Of a stretch of 60,509 nucleotides of DNA, positions 9,701-20,122 are shown piece after piece. The stretch's first letter is position 1, and every line of letters starts with the position of its first letter. Both the position numbers and the translations under genes were made by a program. Origin of the DNA: a virus. A model generated the notes under the pieces. That model was given only the letters and a program-made list of their open reading frames with translations, was not told the DNA's origin and did not search any database. The stretch lies in the IMG/VR virus record IMGVR_UViG_3300042377_000486, positions 1 to 60,509 of that record. One strand, given 5' to 3'.

Positions 9701-11938
9701 AACTGCTGGTACTTGATCATTTAAATCTGAATTTAGTGGTATAGCTGCTAGGGCATACTTATTTCCAGTAGCTGTTTGTCCATTTGTTGGCTTTAGATTT
9801 TCTGTGCCAGATACTTCCCAAAGCAGGGCTGGCTTATATATCCAAGAAATATTTTTGTCTGCTACATAGGCCTGCTTGATTGAGCCCATAGATTTCTGGA
9901 TGTATCTTGCAATATAGCTTATTTTTCCATCATTATAGATGTTGTTATCCTGAGAGGCTATGTCTATAATGTTCTCTAATTGTCTTGGTTGAGCATCACG
10001 AATTTGTTCTGTTGTGGTTAACTTTGGATCAGTATTTGATCCCAGCAAAATTACATCTGTTTGCCTTTCTTCTTCAGTTGGCAAGGAGTAGTTTTTGCTC
10101 ATCATAACAAAGTTGTTGTACTCGTCAAAATACATTGCGGTCTGTGTTGCTATGGCTAGATCGTTTAATACCTCTGCTATAGTTTTATCTGGAGAAACAA
10201 AGAAGTATGGAATAATTGGATCGCTTTCTCCGTCAAGTCTTTTAAAGGAGTAGTTGCTAAAACCTATGCTGTCAAAAATTGTTGCAAGTGCGTATGACAA
10301 GGATGCGTTTGGAATCAAAAGCTCTGGGGCTGACTGAGACTCAAAATAGAAGAAAAGGTCTCTTAGTGATAGCTTAAGCTCTCTACTCTTTAGGTTTGAC
10401 TGTGGAAAAGATTCTGAATACAATGTTTTTATTGGAACATAAAAACTTTTTTTAATCTTATTTTCTTCATTATCTATGACAGTAACATCTGAGATTATCT
10501 CATAAAACTTTATTTGAATATTTTTGTTTATGTATTTTGCAATAATGCTTCCAGTTCCAGTTTTTGGATTCCAAATATTATTTTGATTAAAAGACTGGTC
10601 ATAGTCAAAGAGGGACAGCTCTCCATTAGATGCAAGTAGCTGACCAACTGGCAAACCACTTACCCCAAGATCTGAAGCATTTTTAGTTACTGAGTATGCT
10701 ACTGTTTTTTCAGTTAGATCTACTGTTAGTCTTGGAGAAAGTTCTATTAGGTCTAGGGTTGCTCCAAAACGATTCATTGTTTCAACAACTACCCTGATTC
10801 CTGAAATAAACAAAAACTCTTCATAGTCTAAAATACCAGCCTGAGCTGTATTGTATTTCTTAGGGCTTGTTGTATCTGTTACAAAGTTTGTAAGCTGGTC
10901 TACGTTTTCATCTACTACGTACCAACCATATTCTGGGTGAAATTCAAGGTAGCCACTGTCTTTCCAAATATAGTATCGCCCAAGGTCATTCGTGTTTTGT
11001 TTTACAAGGTAGGCCTGACCATTTTCATTTTCTGTTGGAAGCATAGTTGTGGAGGCTAGGATTCCATTATTTATAAAGTTTGACCTAAAACTATCTGGAA
11101 CAATAAGTCCATACCCAATTTCTAAGTATCCATCTGTTCCGATTATGGCATCGCCATTATAGCGTACAGAGTTTTTATTAAAGGAAATTGCGTCTAGCCA
11201 AATATTGTTTTTTAGATATTGGATTTTCCATTTTACTGGGGTTGTTTTATTTTCCTCTCCAAAAAATGGATCTGCAAATATTCCAGATGAGTTGGAGAAT
11301 GGTCCAAGATCAACATTTCCAACATTGGTTTGCGTCTTTACAACAATCCTGTTTACTGGAATTTCTTCTTTATATACAACATATGGGGCTACATCTTCTA
11401 CGTGGTAATTGCCATTAAGAGTATTGTTTGCAATTCCGTACTCTTTTCCATCCTCAGTCCTATATGAGGTCCAGTATTTAAAAGTATCATTCTTGTCTGG
11501 CATATAGTATCTTGGCCGATTAAACATGTCAACATTACTGTGATGTAGGTATTTTCCAGTAATTCCGTATCTAAGTTTGTTGATTCCAGACCTTGGCCTA
11601 AACTTTCCAAAACACTCTTCTAGAGAAAATAAAAGTTTTTCTTTTTCTTTTTTAGGTTTAAAAACAACTGGAGTTTGGCCATCCTCTTCAAAACCACCAT
11701 CTACTAAAACATCAGCATCTGTTGCGCCAGTGTAAAAGTTTCCTAGGTCTTTTGGGTCATAGATGTTTGGTATTGATCCGTATTTTTGAGCAATTCCAAG
11801 AAGTGGACGGTATCTGTAGTTTCCAATATCTGCAATATTTTCAAAGAAATTCATGTTCCATTCTGCAATAACTGCAGCACGAGACTTTATTGTAGAAGAA
11901 GTACTAAGATGATCGTTTAGCTCTTTGCTTTCAAACAT
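6719..11938 (-). CDS. very large minor tail protein (1739 aa), tail-tip/adhesion
   Basis: This is one of the largest genes of the window. The protein is rich in Asn, Ser, Thr, Tyr and aromatic residues and appears beta-rich throughout, with no transmembrane segment. The position after the tape measure and a Dit-like gene is that of the tail-associated hub or central fibre. Segments such as FYLYLNDTQVAVVDD near residue 1410 resemble LamG/ConA-like strands, and the C-terminal 100 residues (ANPTIQLGDIVSINYSDSSD) look like a tail-hub domain. It follows the 237-aa gene with no gap. Receptor binding is a reasonable inference only. Confidence 0.72.
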   Translation of the reverse strand: MFESKELNDHLSTSSTIKSRAAVIAEWNMNFFENIADIGNYRYRPLLGIAQKYGSIPNIYDPKDLGNFYTGATDADVLVDGGFEEDGQTPVVFKPKKEKEKLLFSLEECFGKFRPRSGINKLRYGITGKYLHHSNVDMFNRPRYYMPDKNDTFKYWTSYRTEDGKEYGIANNTLNGNYHVEDVAPYVVYKEEIPVNRIVVKTQTNVGNVDLGPFSNSSGIFADPFFGEENKTTPVKWKIQYLKNNIWLDAISFNKNSVRYNGDAIIGTDGYLEIGYGLIVPDSFRSNFINNGILASTTMLPTENENGQAYLVKQNTNDLGRYYIWKDSGYLEFHPEYGWYVVDENVDQLTNFVTDTTSPKKYNTAQAGILDYEEFLFISGIRVVVETMNRFGATLDLIELSPRLTVDLTEKTVAYSVTKNASDLGVSGLPVGQLLASNGELSLFDYDQSFNQNNIWNPKTGTGSIIAKYINKNIQIKFYEIISDVTVIDNEENKIKKSFYVPIKTLYSESFPQSNLKSRELKLSLRDLFFYFESQSAPELLIPNASLSYALATIFDSIGFSNYSFKRLDGESDPIIPYFFVSPDKTIAEVLNDLAIATQTAMYFDEYNNFVMMSKNYSLPTEEERQTDVILLGSNTDPKLTTTEQIRDAQPRQLENIIDIASQDNNIYNDGKISYIARYIQKSMGSIKQAYVADKNISWIYKPALLWEVSGTENLKPTNGQTATGNKYALAAIPLNSDLNDQVPAVLNHELVNNIIDFGDGILYIGRYNGYFYSNGEVVRYDAVEYNVSVLPSSVVDSNFTGGNVWISSPQEYEDYFSKLSFNGKIYPTGRARIYAEPNYETFDGITRMSNGSVAKHGRGQFGTTVVNHTAGLNPYWTNNENVYGCKMKSAYLFGNLAFEGDTSAGTAGVSKSLATKASRSSVIKNYLSFSHNEETSNKNKLSSTSETVQASALVFNGPSFSSQETPIDFISYVNKPLSGSFKHFGTRMRIVGKLENNEKSVQTPAGATTYFNVPTTTPDENKTISGGSGGIATLLNPENNNGYYFEIAALSEKNIDLYKRSTPNIKKSITRFDATTTSVATVYVSSAATSYPVGSKVMISSGKSATSSPVNLPVYALGTWTVTAATSTTITISGSGFTVANTTGINQTENISLAPATYSADGISNIFFYKLLKNTSYDIQTPVRDPLALPTPTATSLTLDNNLPAVATETTLTASTNSPLILPSGSLAPSIVQAGQRVLLRGQTITSQNGYYKLTNAGNNPPTIVVTSPTTFVMPLPTSGTIPDYVSGGYVSRHVEDGQFGIAVVYEISQITKNVSTLTYTTTTPHGYTTGNRVIISGVNPPIYNSGPPSKWVLTKDEDAIPVRLWSGLSSIIVDDGNFAGQSRVIAEEYTTVYDLAIEYEDLEKSRRFYLYLNDTQVAVVDDPDPLPLNNANNMSLFVRGGSHCMFENVYALANNYSQNSDVSLGPIANKIFTNKTDISSNEAFRKYSINGIVQPTFLSGISPAQPPQYNIFYEEFGSILREMAYFNVKYDKAYPALYSMVSPTFNKLRGYTVSGFFGGAYGAEFLIFNATDTFLFLDETVGNYLRIQGITFTQDSRYELTVDNYFEKTANFANPQIKEDMTILSPTTQKELYNDIKTSRITYGRNQFLLDSIYIQSADTANNLMKWIISKIMKPRKSVGVNIFANPTIQLGDIVSINYSDSSDEVAFEPEKRFVVYSIDYAKDSSGPSMSLYLSEV

Positions 11939-12652
11939 TTAAACCTCTTCTAGGCTTACGCTTATGTTCCATAAATCGTGGTTTGATCCCCCACGTTTTT
12001 CAACTGAGTAAGTAAAGCTAGAAATATACATTTCAAGAATTTCATTATACTGGCCCAACCTAGAATACTTTAGTGTGTCTTGGTCAGAAAATTCTGTATA
12101 TTTATCATAGGCAAGATAAACATAAAAAGGGCCCTTGTAGTTGGTATACCAATCAAGTATTTCCAACCCGCCAGCTCCGCCGTCAGAGGTGTATTGCTGA
12201 TCTTTATATAGGGGTGATCCACTAAGCTGAATAGTTTGATTTGGCGTTATGGGATTACTATCATGGTCTATAGAGGTTACTAACTCTTGCTGTCTTCCAT
12301 ACTCATCAAATCCTGGAAAGTCAGAAAATGATCTAGATGGGAGCATGCTCCAAGAAGTAGACAACTCTATCTTATCTGCAACATGGTATGACCTCATCCT
12401 ACCATTTATCATTCTTTCCTTTTTTTCAATTCTTAGCGAGTTAAACTGCAAAGCCGATCGATTATCGTCTGATAAAATTAAGAACTCATTAAGCAACTCT
12501 TCTTCTGTTGCAGTTGTTGGCCTAGTTTGTCCAACTTCAAATCCCGACGGAATATAGAACCCACCAACAGCATTACCTGGATTGTTTGCCCAAAGCATTG
12601 CTTGCGGACGACTATACTTTTTCCTATTTGTCATGTATGCATTAGTTGCCAT
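11939..12652 (-). CDS. distal tail (Dit-like) or tail-tip protein
   Basis: The 237-aa protein lies immediately after the tape measure and shares one base with it, the usual place of the distal tail protein that joins tube and tip. It is beta-rich and contains GPFYVYLAYDKYTEFSDQD and a C-terminal strand pattern with an aromatic-rich ending (ISSFTYSVEKRGGSNHDLWN). I assign it from position and general composition rather than a recognised motif. A tail-tip accessory protein is the alternative. Confidence 0.6.
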   Translation of the reverse strand: MATNAYMTNRKKYSRPQAMLWANNPGNAVGGFYIPSGFEVGQTRPTTATEEELLNEFLILSDDNRSALQFNSLRIEKKERMINGRMRSYHVADKIELSTSWSMLPSRSFSDFPGFDEYGRQQELVTSIDHDSNPITPNQTIQLSGSPLYKDQQYTSDGGAGGLEILDWYTNYKGPFYVYLAYDKYTEFSDQDTLKYSRLGQYNEILEMYISSFTYSVEKRGGSNHDLWNISVSLEEV

Positions 12653-15600
12653 TAGAACCTGTTGCCCCTTATTCTTTGAGAGTCAATCATTCTAATTTGA
12701 CCCATCACGGTTTGTGCAATTGAGTTAGGGTCTGACTGAGACGCAACGTTTACACTTAAGTTATAATTATACACTGAATTCGAAGATGGTGAGAGAACTT
12801 GTGTAGATGGCACAGAGTTTTTATCAACTGATACAGAAGGTCCTGTAGAGTTAAACATTGGGGTTGTTATGTTTTGAATGTTTGGACTAGACATGCCCTG
12901 AACATTGCTAAAGGATCCAGAGTTAATCTTGTTAAATAAATCTGTTCCATACTTCCTAACCATAGGTCTTCTTACTACAAATTCTCCAGGAGTTAACATT
13001 GCTGGTACGGTATCTGAGCCTAACGGAGATCCCCCATCTGACATGTAGGACATAACCCTTCCTCCATTAGCCAAGAATCGGTTAGCATTACTTCCGCCTC
13101 CGCTTCTTCCAGTAACGCCAGCCTTGGAAAGAATAGCGTCTGCCTGAGCTTTTGTTATTTTTGCAAGGTAGCTATTTATTAATGCCTCTGCTCTATCGGC
13201 ATTAGACATAGTTACTCCAGCTGCGTCTCTAAGTGCCTTAGAAACTTTAGGGGCAGTGGTAGCGTTATTTAATGCTTGTCTAATCCTATTTGCCTGAGCT
13301 GCTGGGGTGTCAGCGCTTGGATCTAGTGGGTCTGGGCCTGGGTTTCCTGGACCGCCTGGACCGCCTGGGCCTCCAGGGCTTACATCTCCCTCTCGAACTG
13401 TCGTTACTGTATAAACAGTGCTCTTTGGCTTCTCAATTTCATTCCAAGCATCTAGAACCTTTTGAACAATTTTTTCGGCTTCTATAATTGCATCTTTGTA
13501 AGTTTTACTATTTACTCTAGCGAAATCAATATTGTTCTTAATAGTTTCCCATTCAGTTTTTGTTTTGTCCAAAACTTCTAGCTCTTTAATTCTTGATGCT
13601 AGCTCTACTCCAGCCAAGCGGACTCTTTCTGTTGCTGGCTCTATAGAGTTTTCTTCAATTTCAAATATCTGATTTGTAAGAGTTTCTATTCTTTCTTGTA
13701 TTTCAATTCTAGATAGTCCATTTTCGCCTCTAATTGCGTCAAGGGCATTTTGCCTTCCCTGGTTAAGTGCGTCAGTTTGACTTGAGAAGTATCCAGAAGC
13801 AGAAGTTTGTCTTACGTCCTGAATAGCCCTAGCTGCTGCAGAAAGATCGCCACGAGTAATGGCTTCTGCAACTGATAGCTTGCCCTTTTCTTGATCAAGA
13901 ACTTTTTGATTTGCTTTGCGTACCTTTTCTAGTGCTTCTAGCTTATCGTCATAAGTCTTGTTAATAGCATCCTCTTGCTGCTCAATGCCACGCAAATCTG
14001 CTTCGTAATCGTCAAGCTGGTATCTTATTCCATCTATCTGATTTTGAGCATCTTCAATAATTTTTTGATCATCTGCTATCTTTAGCTCATACTCTAGAGT
14101 TAGTTTTTTCTCTTGAACGTCAAACGCTTCCATTGCCTTATTAAAGCCTTCATCAAAAACCTGTTGTTTTCCTTCTGGAGTTAGCCTTTCAAATTGCTTT
14201 GCTGCTTCTGCAGTTGCTCTCTGTAATGCAAGCATCTCAGCTATTTGTTGTTGGGTGTAATCTCCAGCAACTATGCCTGCGGCAAGCGCTGCATCCTGAA
14301 TTGCTTCATACGCTTCTGCAACAGAATATCCAGACGACCTTAACTGGTTAAATGCTAATACCTGATTCTTTGACTCTTGAGCCTGTTTCTGCTGCTGGTT
14401 AACATATTGACCAATAGCGATTGCAGAAAGAGCTTTTCCAATATTCTTTAACTGATTTTTAAATCCTATAATTTCTCCAGTTTGCTTGTCAAAATTAAAT
14501 AGGGTATTCTTTTTCTTTTCAAACTCTTCTGGATCCATTCCAGCTATAAGGCTGATTAGGTCTTCTCCAGCCCCTAGTCGTCTCATGTCATTTTCAATAC
14601 CGCTGAAAAGATTGATTCCAGCTCCGCCTCCAAACAACTTATTGATTGCGTTAGCTGATGCTTCAAAGCCCTTGGTTACACCAATTTGGTTTTTACGAAT
14701 ATCTCTAAGTTTTTTCAAGAGGTCGTCTAGTGGGGATGCAGATGGTCCTCCGCCACCGCCTCCGCTAGTGTCTTCTTGTTCTATGTCTACCGCCGATGCG
14801 TCTTTCCCAGCCTCAGTAACTCTTACTGCAGTAACAGTTGCAAAGTCTTCAAAGGCCCTAGCCTTTTGATCTGCAGGTAGTGTTTTCTGCCATGCTCTCC
14901 AAGCATCTTGCATATCCTTATCACCACGCAACTCCATGGTATTAACAAATGCAGAAACATAGTCTTTTCTTTGTTCATTGTCCAGACTTTCGAAATAAGC
15001 TTGGTTTTGTTTAAAGGCTTCAAACTGTGCTTCTCCAACTAGATTTTGAACAAAGTCCATGGTCAACTCTCCCCCATAAGAGTTTATTTGCTCTATCATG
15101 TCTTCCATTTTTTTCTGTGCTTGTGGATTCTTATTGTAGAATTGCATAATTACGCTAGCTTCAAGAACGTTAGCTCCACCCAGCTTTGCCACTTCTTCAA
15201 ACATGGCCAAGGCTTTTTGAGCTTGTGCTGGAGTTTTAGACTCTATATTTGCAATAAATGTTTTTTGTTGATCTGGCAAAGCCTCGCCATCTTTATCAAC
15301 AAACGCATTCATTAATGCGATTGCACGATTTCCATCAGCGGATCCGATGTTGGTCATGATATTAAGGACCTTCGTCAACTGTTCGCCATCATTACCAAAA
15401 CTAGATAGTAGCTGAGTAGCAACCATTGGGTCTAGCTCCTTGCTTGCAAGCATGAGCGTCATCTGGTACTTTTGAGTTTGGTCTAAGGCTGCACTGCCTA
15501 TTTGTCCCGTAGCACCCTTAGCAATCTGTCCCTTAACGGGATCGTCTGCGTAAGCCACATCAACAGCCTTCTTGGCTGCATCCATATAAGCACCTTGTCC

Positions 15601-18600
15601 AAAAAACACGTCTTGCTTAGCAAAGTTGTCAAGAACCATTTGAGTTGTTTCCGCATTCTTGATAAGAAGGGCTTCCCTGTCTCGTATATGCTGTGTTGTA
15701 AGCTCTTCTGCTCTTGCCACGTCCCCAGCTGCAACGGCATTGGCAATTCGTTTCTGATATTCTAGATCTAGAGAGTCTACCATTTCTTGCTGCTGCTGCA
15801 TAGCAATCATTCCCATGGCAACATTGGTACCAGAGACTTCTCCCAGCTTTGCCATTCTGTCTACTCCAGCTGCAATACCAGTTCCTAAAAGGACTGCTGC
15901 AGACGATGCAAGAAGTATTCCACTGGCAACTTGTCCGACTACTGGAACAGCGTTTGCCATTAAGCCAGTAGCCCCTAGGGCTGCGGATAACGCAAGTCCT
16001 TCGCTAACTAAAGGAGTTGCAGTAGAGCTTCGAACCTGGCCAGCTTTTATAGTAGCTCCAACCTGATCCTGAGTTTGCTCTATCATTTTTACTCTAACCT
16101 CAAGGGGCTCGTTTATAAGATTTTCTCCATTTGGACCGAATATTTCAATGAGCTTTGCATTAACGTTAATGCCAAAAGATTGATTCCCTAATTCTTTTCC
16201 AATACTAGCTGCAATGCTTCTTGCTTGTGCTTCATTTAATGCCCCAGAGGCAACGGCAGTTCCTAGCTGATTTACAAGTTGAGCTTGTGTTGCAGAAGAC
16301 CCAGAAGTTGCAACACTCTTTCTTAGTGACTCTAGCATACCCTTACCCTGTTCGCTAGTTACAAAAGATTCTCCAAATGTTGTTTTACCCTGCTGAACAG
16401 AAAAGGGAGAAGCGTTATTGGCTCTTTGCTTATCCATAACTTCTCCAGCTGATGCCGTTCCTGCAAATTCTGCATAAGCAAGAATTGCTTTTGAACCAGA
16501 GCCCAAAGTTTCTGTTAATTCTATCGCCTCTTTTTGAGCGGTGTCAAATGCACCCTTTAGAGCAAAGGCAGCCATGGCCAATCCAGAAATAGCAGCAACT
16601 GCAATAGCTACTGGGCCTGGCAACATTGGCAAAATCATTGAAAGTGCCATGATTGGCATCATTAGGTCTTGTGCAACTTTTCCTGCGGCACCAGGCAACA
16701 TTGACCCACCCATTACGGCTCCAGAAGCCACCATGCCAACCATACCAGCCCTTCCACCACCAGAGCCTCTTTGCTGAGCTTGAGGAGCCTGGGACCTTAG
16801 TGCAGCATTAGCCCTTCTTGTCTCTACACCCTTTGCAGCCCCCTGCTGTCTGTTATAGGTTGTTTGTCCAGCTTTTTGGTCTGCAACTAATTTGTTTCCA
16901 GAGTAGTAACGTGTGCCAGCTTTTGTTTCTCTAGCTGTAATTCTTTGAGACTGTCCTGGACCAGCAGGGGTTGCCAGCTTTTGCTTTGCCTTAGTCTCTT
17001 TGACTGTTTCTTTTTTGTTTTCTTTTACTGCCTTTGTAGCTGCAACTTTTTCTTTTGTTGCTTTTTCTGTAGCTTTTGTTTCTTTGTTAATTACAGAAGC
17101 TTGTTTTGCGGTAGCACTTGTTTTTGCTTTTTCTGCTTCTTGAGATTTTGCGAATGCCCTAGCAGACTCGTCTTTTTGAGCTTTAGTAAGTTTGTCAACT
17201 TTGGCCTTTGCCCTAGCGTCAGCCTTTGCTGTTGCCGCTTCTTGATTTTTCTTAACAGCTTCATCCTTAGAAGGATCGTATTTTCTACTTCCTAATGTTT
17301 CATAAAAACCTTTTCCTGGATTCTTCTTTGCAAAATCATCCCTAGATTTTAGAACTGACGCAGCAAGCCTTCCTTGATTTGGTTTTGGATCTCTTCTTGC
17401 CAGCTCTTGCATAACTTTTGATCCGCCAGCAGTAGAAGGAGATATTCCCTGACTTAACAGCTTTAACTGTTTGTTAAGTTCTTTTTGCGATACGCCCAGC
17501 TTTTTGGCTAGAGCCTCTTGCCCCTTTGGATCCATCATGCCCTTTAAAGCATTCTGGGTGCTTTTTGTTCCGCCGCCGCCTTTTTCTAGATTAGCTTGAG
17601 CAGCGTACCTATTAACCATTGGGTCATCTGCCAGCAAGCTCCTGGCCATCCAGGACTTGGTGGGGACTTGTCTTCCAGCTACTGAAATCTTGTAGCTAGA
17701 CTGCTTAACGTGAGCAGCATCTGGAGTTGCTTTAAGGAGAGATCGTTCTTGACTTGAAGAAATTTTTCTTCCCTCTTGTCTCATTTTTTCAAGTTCTGCT
17801 TTTTTGGCAGCCATTTCTTTATCCATGCCAGCCCAGGACTTTAGTTCGGTTTGCCTTCTGACCTCGTCTGGAGAGCTACTGAACCCACTACCCGCAACTT
17901 CTCTTTTTGCAATTGCCCTAACATAGTCTACGTCGCCCGTACCGTTTCTAAACCCAGGAATATTTCCAGAAATTAATGCTTGAATAAATCCACGATATTT
18001 TTCTGCTTTTTCTGCTGGGATAACTGCTTCTCCAGGAGAGAGCATGGCTGGAACAACGTCTCCAGCACCCTTTGGCCCAGGCACTGAAAGAATTCCAGAA
18101 GCTAGCTTCTTAGGAGATTTTGCTCCTCTTCCTATAGCCATTGGAGTTCCAGCAAAAGCAGCTTGCTTTAAGATTGCTCTTTCGTATGCGGCAGTCAATC
18201 CATTTATAGCTGCTGCTTCAGAAGTAAATGTTTGTTTTAGTTTTGTATGCACCTGATCTAGAGAGGCTGCTACTGCAGCTGCCTCTAGCTGTTGCTGAGT
18301 CATGTACTCAGTTTGCATTCCTAGCTGTGTGCTAGCACTTCCAGCTTTATTCATTGCGGTTTTAAAGAATACAAATCCCTTTATTACGTTTGCTACACCG
18401 TTAGCAATAAGACCAAAGCCCATTAGGAATATTGGACCAATTACTCCAGCAATAGCTGTTAGGCCAACAACAAATCCCTTTGCGCCTTCATCTAGCTCAT
18501 CAAACTTTTTAAGTACGCTAGTTCCAAACTCTAGCAGTGGGGTAACTGCCTTTAGGAATGCCTCGCCAAGTGGTACGAGAGTTACTTTAATGTCTTCCAA

Positions 18601-20103
18601 AGCTTTTTGGAATTTAAACATTGGAGAGTCTTCAATTTTCTTAAGCTCTCTTTCGGAAAGAACTGCTAGTTCAGCAGTGGTGGCATTTGTTAGCTTTAAG
18701 ACACGACTTGCTTGGTTTCCATCCTTAATAACGTTTTGGAATAAAGTTGATAGACGAGAGAATTGAAACTTTCCAAATAGCTGTTCAATTGCTCGTGCAC
18801 GATCTAGGGGGGCTAGCTCATCGAGTGCTGAAGCAAAGTCTATAACTAGACCTTTTACATCTCCAGCATTTGCTTCAACAATGCCCTTGATGTTAATACC
18901 AAACCCTGCAAGCATCTCGGACGCTTTTCCAGTTGGGTTAATAAGAGCTGCAAGACCAGACTTTAGTGCGTTAGCACCTTCAGAGGCATTGATTCCACCC
19001 TCACGCATAGCTGTTAGGAAGAACGTAAGGTCTTCAACATCTCCACCAAGCTGTTGTACGACTGGACCAGCTTTGGGAATAGCAATGGTTAGGTCTTCAA
19101 TAGAAGTAATAGTTTGGTTTTCAACAGCGTTTAGGAAATCAATCTTCCCTGCTAGATCTTCTGCAGAAACTCCAAAGGCGTCTGTTAATGATATTGTTGC
19201 TTGTAGGGCCTCTGCTTGCTCTACCCCACCAAGCACGGCTAGCCTTGTTGTTTCTGCAACTTGAGCGGTAAGCTCTGCACCCATCTTGCCAGTAGCTGCA
19301 ATGTCAGCAGCCAGTTCCATAGTTTTTGATACAGCGACACCATACTTTGTAAACTCATTTGCAAGATTCTTTATATCCTGAAGAGCCTTATTGGTTTCCT
19401 CTGTTGTAGTAAACATTTCGCCATAGACACGCTTAAATCTTACAGCTTGCTTTTCCATGTCCATGAATGTTTTAGCTGCAACGCTACCAAGCATTATTAG
19501 GGGTACGGTAAAACCAACCATAAGCTGACGACCAGCCCACTGGGTATTCTTACCAAAGTTTAGAAGATTAGTAGATCCCTGCTTAAGCATTTGATTAAGA
19601 AGGGCTTGGCGCTGAGCAGCAATTTGAGTTTTTGTTGCTAGGTTTTCCATGTCAAGCGATAGCGGTCTAACCGCAATGGCTCGCATCGCTCCATTTGCAT
19701 CTCTACCCATTTTAATATACTGGGTCTGCAAATCCTTAACACGTTCACGTGCTACCTTGTTTATTGTCTCAAACTCTGATGAGAAAAATCTTCCAAAGCT
19801 CTTTGTGGCTGCAGCAGAATACCTAAAGTATTCCCCCATAGAGAGTTTATTTTTTTGAAGCGAATTGGTAAAAGAGTCTGTGGTAGTTTTTATAGTTTTA
19901 ATACCAGCAGAAAATTGACCAGTCTTATTTATACCATTAATTAGGCTTTGCTGCAACTGTAAAGAAGATGCAGTAGCCTGCGCACTGGACTTTGCCAGAG
20001 AGGTGTGGAAAGTTGATATCTGCCGTTGGAGATTCTTAATATTGGCCAGCGCTGCGGCTGTGTCAATATCGACTCTTATTCTGGCATTGGCGTCTTCAGC
20101 CAT
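12652..20103 (-). CDS. tail tape measure protein (2483 aa)
   Basis: At 2483 residues it sets a tail of a few hundred nanometres if the usual relation of about 1.5 Å per residue holds. The N-terminus is coiled (IDTAAALANIKNLQRQISTF). Residues about 150-550 resemble the phage tail tape measure core domain (TIGR01760-type). A segment near 675-715 (GDVVPAMLSPGEAVIPAEKA) recurs in variant form near 2360-2390 (SDTVPAMLTPGEFVVRRPMV), a motif pair common in tape measures. There is a Lys/Ala-rich coil around 945-1040, a hydrophobic stretch around 1115-1180 (IMALSMILPMLPGPVAIAVA), a Gly-rich hinge near 1780 and a short collagen-like PGGPGGPGGPGNPGP near 2247. The start at 20103 has GAGGGTG upstream. 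Confidence 0.95.
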   Translation of the reverse strand: MAEDANARIRVDIDTAAALANIKNLQRQISTFHTSLAKSSAQATASSLQLQQSLINGINKTGQFSAGIKTIKTTTDSFTNSLQKNKLSMGEYFRYSAAATKSFGRFFSSEFETINKVARERVKDLQTQYIKMGRDANGAMRAIAVRPLSLDMENLATKTQIAAQRQALLNQMLKQGSTNLLNFGKNTQWAGRQLMVGFTVPLIMLGSVAAKTFMDMEKQAVRFKRVYGEMFTTTEETNKALQDIKNLANEFTKYGVAVSKTMELAADIAATGKMGAELTAQVAETTRLAVLGGVEQAEALQATISLTDAFGVSAEDLAGKIDFLNAVENQTITSIEDLTIAIPKAGPVVQQLGGDVEDLTFFLTAMREGGINASEGANALKSGLAALINPTGKASEMLAGFGINIKGIVEANAGDVKGLVIDFASALDELAPLDRARAIEQLFGKFQFSRLSTLFQNVIKDGNQASRVLKLTNATTAELAVLSERELKKIEDSPMFKFQKALEDIKVTLVPLGEAFLKAVTPLLEFGTSVLKKFDELDEGAKGFVVGLTAIAGVIGPIFLMGFGLIANGVANVIKGFVFFKTAMNKAGSASTQLGMQTEYMTQQQLEAAAVAASLDQVHTKLKQTFTSEAAAINGLTAAYERAILKQAAFAGTPMAIGRGAKSPKKLASGILSVPGPKGAGDVVPAMLSPGEAVIPAEKAEKYRGFIQALISGNIPGFRNGTGDVDYVRAIAKREVAGSGFSSSPDEVRRQTELKSWAGMDKEMAAKKAELEKMRQEGRKISSSQERSLLKATPDAAHVKQSSYKISVAGRQVPTKSWMARSLLADDPMVNRYAAQANLEKGGGGTKSTQNALKGMMDPKGQEALAKKLGVSQKELNKQLKLLSQGISPSTAGGSKVMQELARRDPKPNQGRLAASVLKSRDDFAKKNPGKGFYETLGSRKYDPSKDEAVKKNQEAATAKADARAKAKVDKLTKAQKDESARAFAKSQEAEKAKTSATAKQASVINKETKATEKATKEKVAATKAVKENKKETVKETKAKQKLATPAGPGQSQRITARETKAGTRYYSGNKLVADQKAGQTTYNRQQGAAKGVETRRANAALRSQAPQAQQRGSGGGRAGMVGMVASGAVMGGSMLPGAAGKVAQDLMMPIMALSMILPMLPGPVAIAVAAISGLAMAAFALKGAFDTAQKEAIELTETLGSGSKAILAYAEFAGTASAGEVMDKQRANNASPFSVQQGKTTFGESFVTSEQGKGMLESLRKSVATSGSSATQAQLVNQLGTAVASGALNEAQARSIAASIGKELGNQSFGINVNAKLIEIFGPNGENLINEPLEVRVKMIEQTQDQVGATIKAGQVRSSTATPLVSEGLALSAALGATGLMANAVPVVGQVASGILLASSAAVLLGTGIAAGVDRMAKLGEVSGTNVAMGMIAMQQQQEMVDSLDLEYQKRIANAVAAGDVARAEELTTQHIRDREALLIKNAETTQMVLDNFAKQDVFFGQGAYMDAAKKAVDVAYADDPVKGQIAKGATGQIGSAALDQTQKYQMTLMLASKELDPMVATQLLSSFGNDGEQLTKVLNIMTNIGSADGNRAIALMNAFVDKDGEALPDQQKTFIANIESKTPAQAQKALAMFEEVAKLGGANVLEASVIMQFYNKNPQAQKKMEDMIEQINSYGGELTMDFVQNLVGEAQFEAFKQNQAYFESLDNEQRKDYVSAFVNTMELRGDKDMQDAWRAWQKTLPADQKARAFEDFATVTAVRVTEAGKDASAVDIEQEDTSGGGGGGPSASPLDDLLKKLRDIRKNQIGVTKGFEASANAINKLFGGGAGINLFSGIENDMRRLGAGEDLISLIAGMDPEEFEKKKNTLFNFDKQTGEIIGFKNQLKNIGKALSAIAIGQYVNQQQKQAQESKNQVLAFNQLRSSGYSVAEAYEAIQDAALAAGIVAGDYTQQQIAEMLALQRATAEAAKQFERLTPEGKQQVFDEGFNKAMEAFDVQEKKLTLEYELKIADDQKIIEDAQNQIDGIRYQLDDYEADLRGIEQQEDAINKTYDDKLEALEKVRKANQKVLDQEKGKLSVAEAITRGDLSAAARAIQDVRQTSASGYFSSQTDALNQGRQNALDAIRGENGLSRIEIQERIETLTNQIFEIEENSIEPATERVRLAGVELASRIKELEVLDKTKTEWETIKNNIDFARVNSKTYKDAIIEAEKIVQKVLDAWNEIEKPKSTVYTVTTVREGDVSPGGPGGPGGPGNPGPDPLDPSADTPAAQANRIRQALNNATTAPKVSKALRDAAGVTMSNADRAEALINSYLAKITKAQADAILSKAGVTGRSGGGSNANRFLANGGRVMSYMSDGGSPLGSDTVPAMLTPGEFVVRRPMVRKYGTDLFNKINSGSFSNVQGMSSPNIQNITTPMFNSTGPSVSVDKNSVPSTQVLSPSSNSVYNYNLSVNVASQSDPNSIAQTVMGQIRMIDSQRIRGNRF

Positions 20104-20122
20104 CCACTAGCACCCTCTTTAC

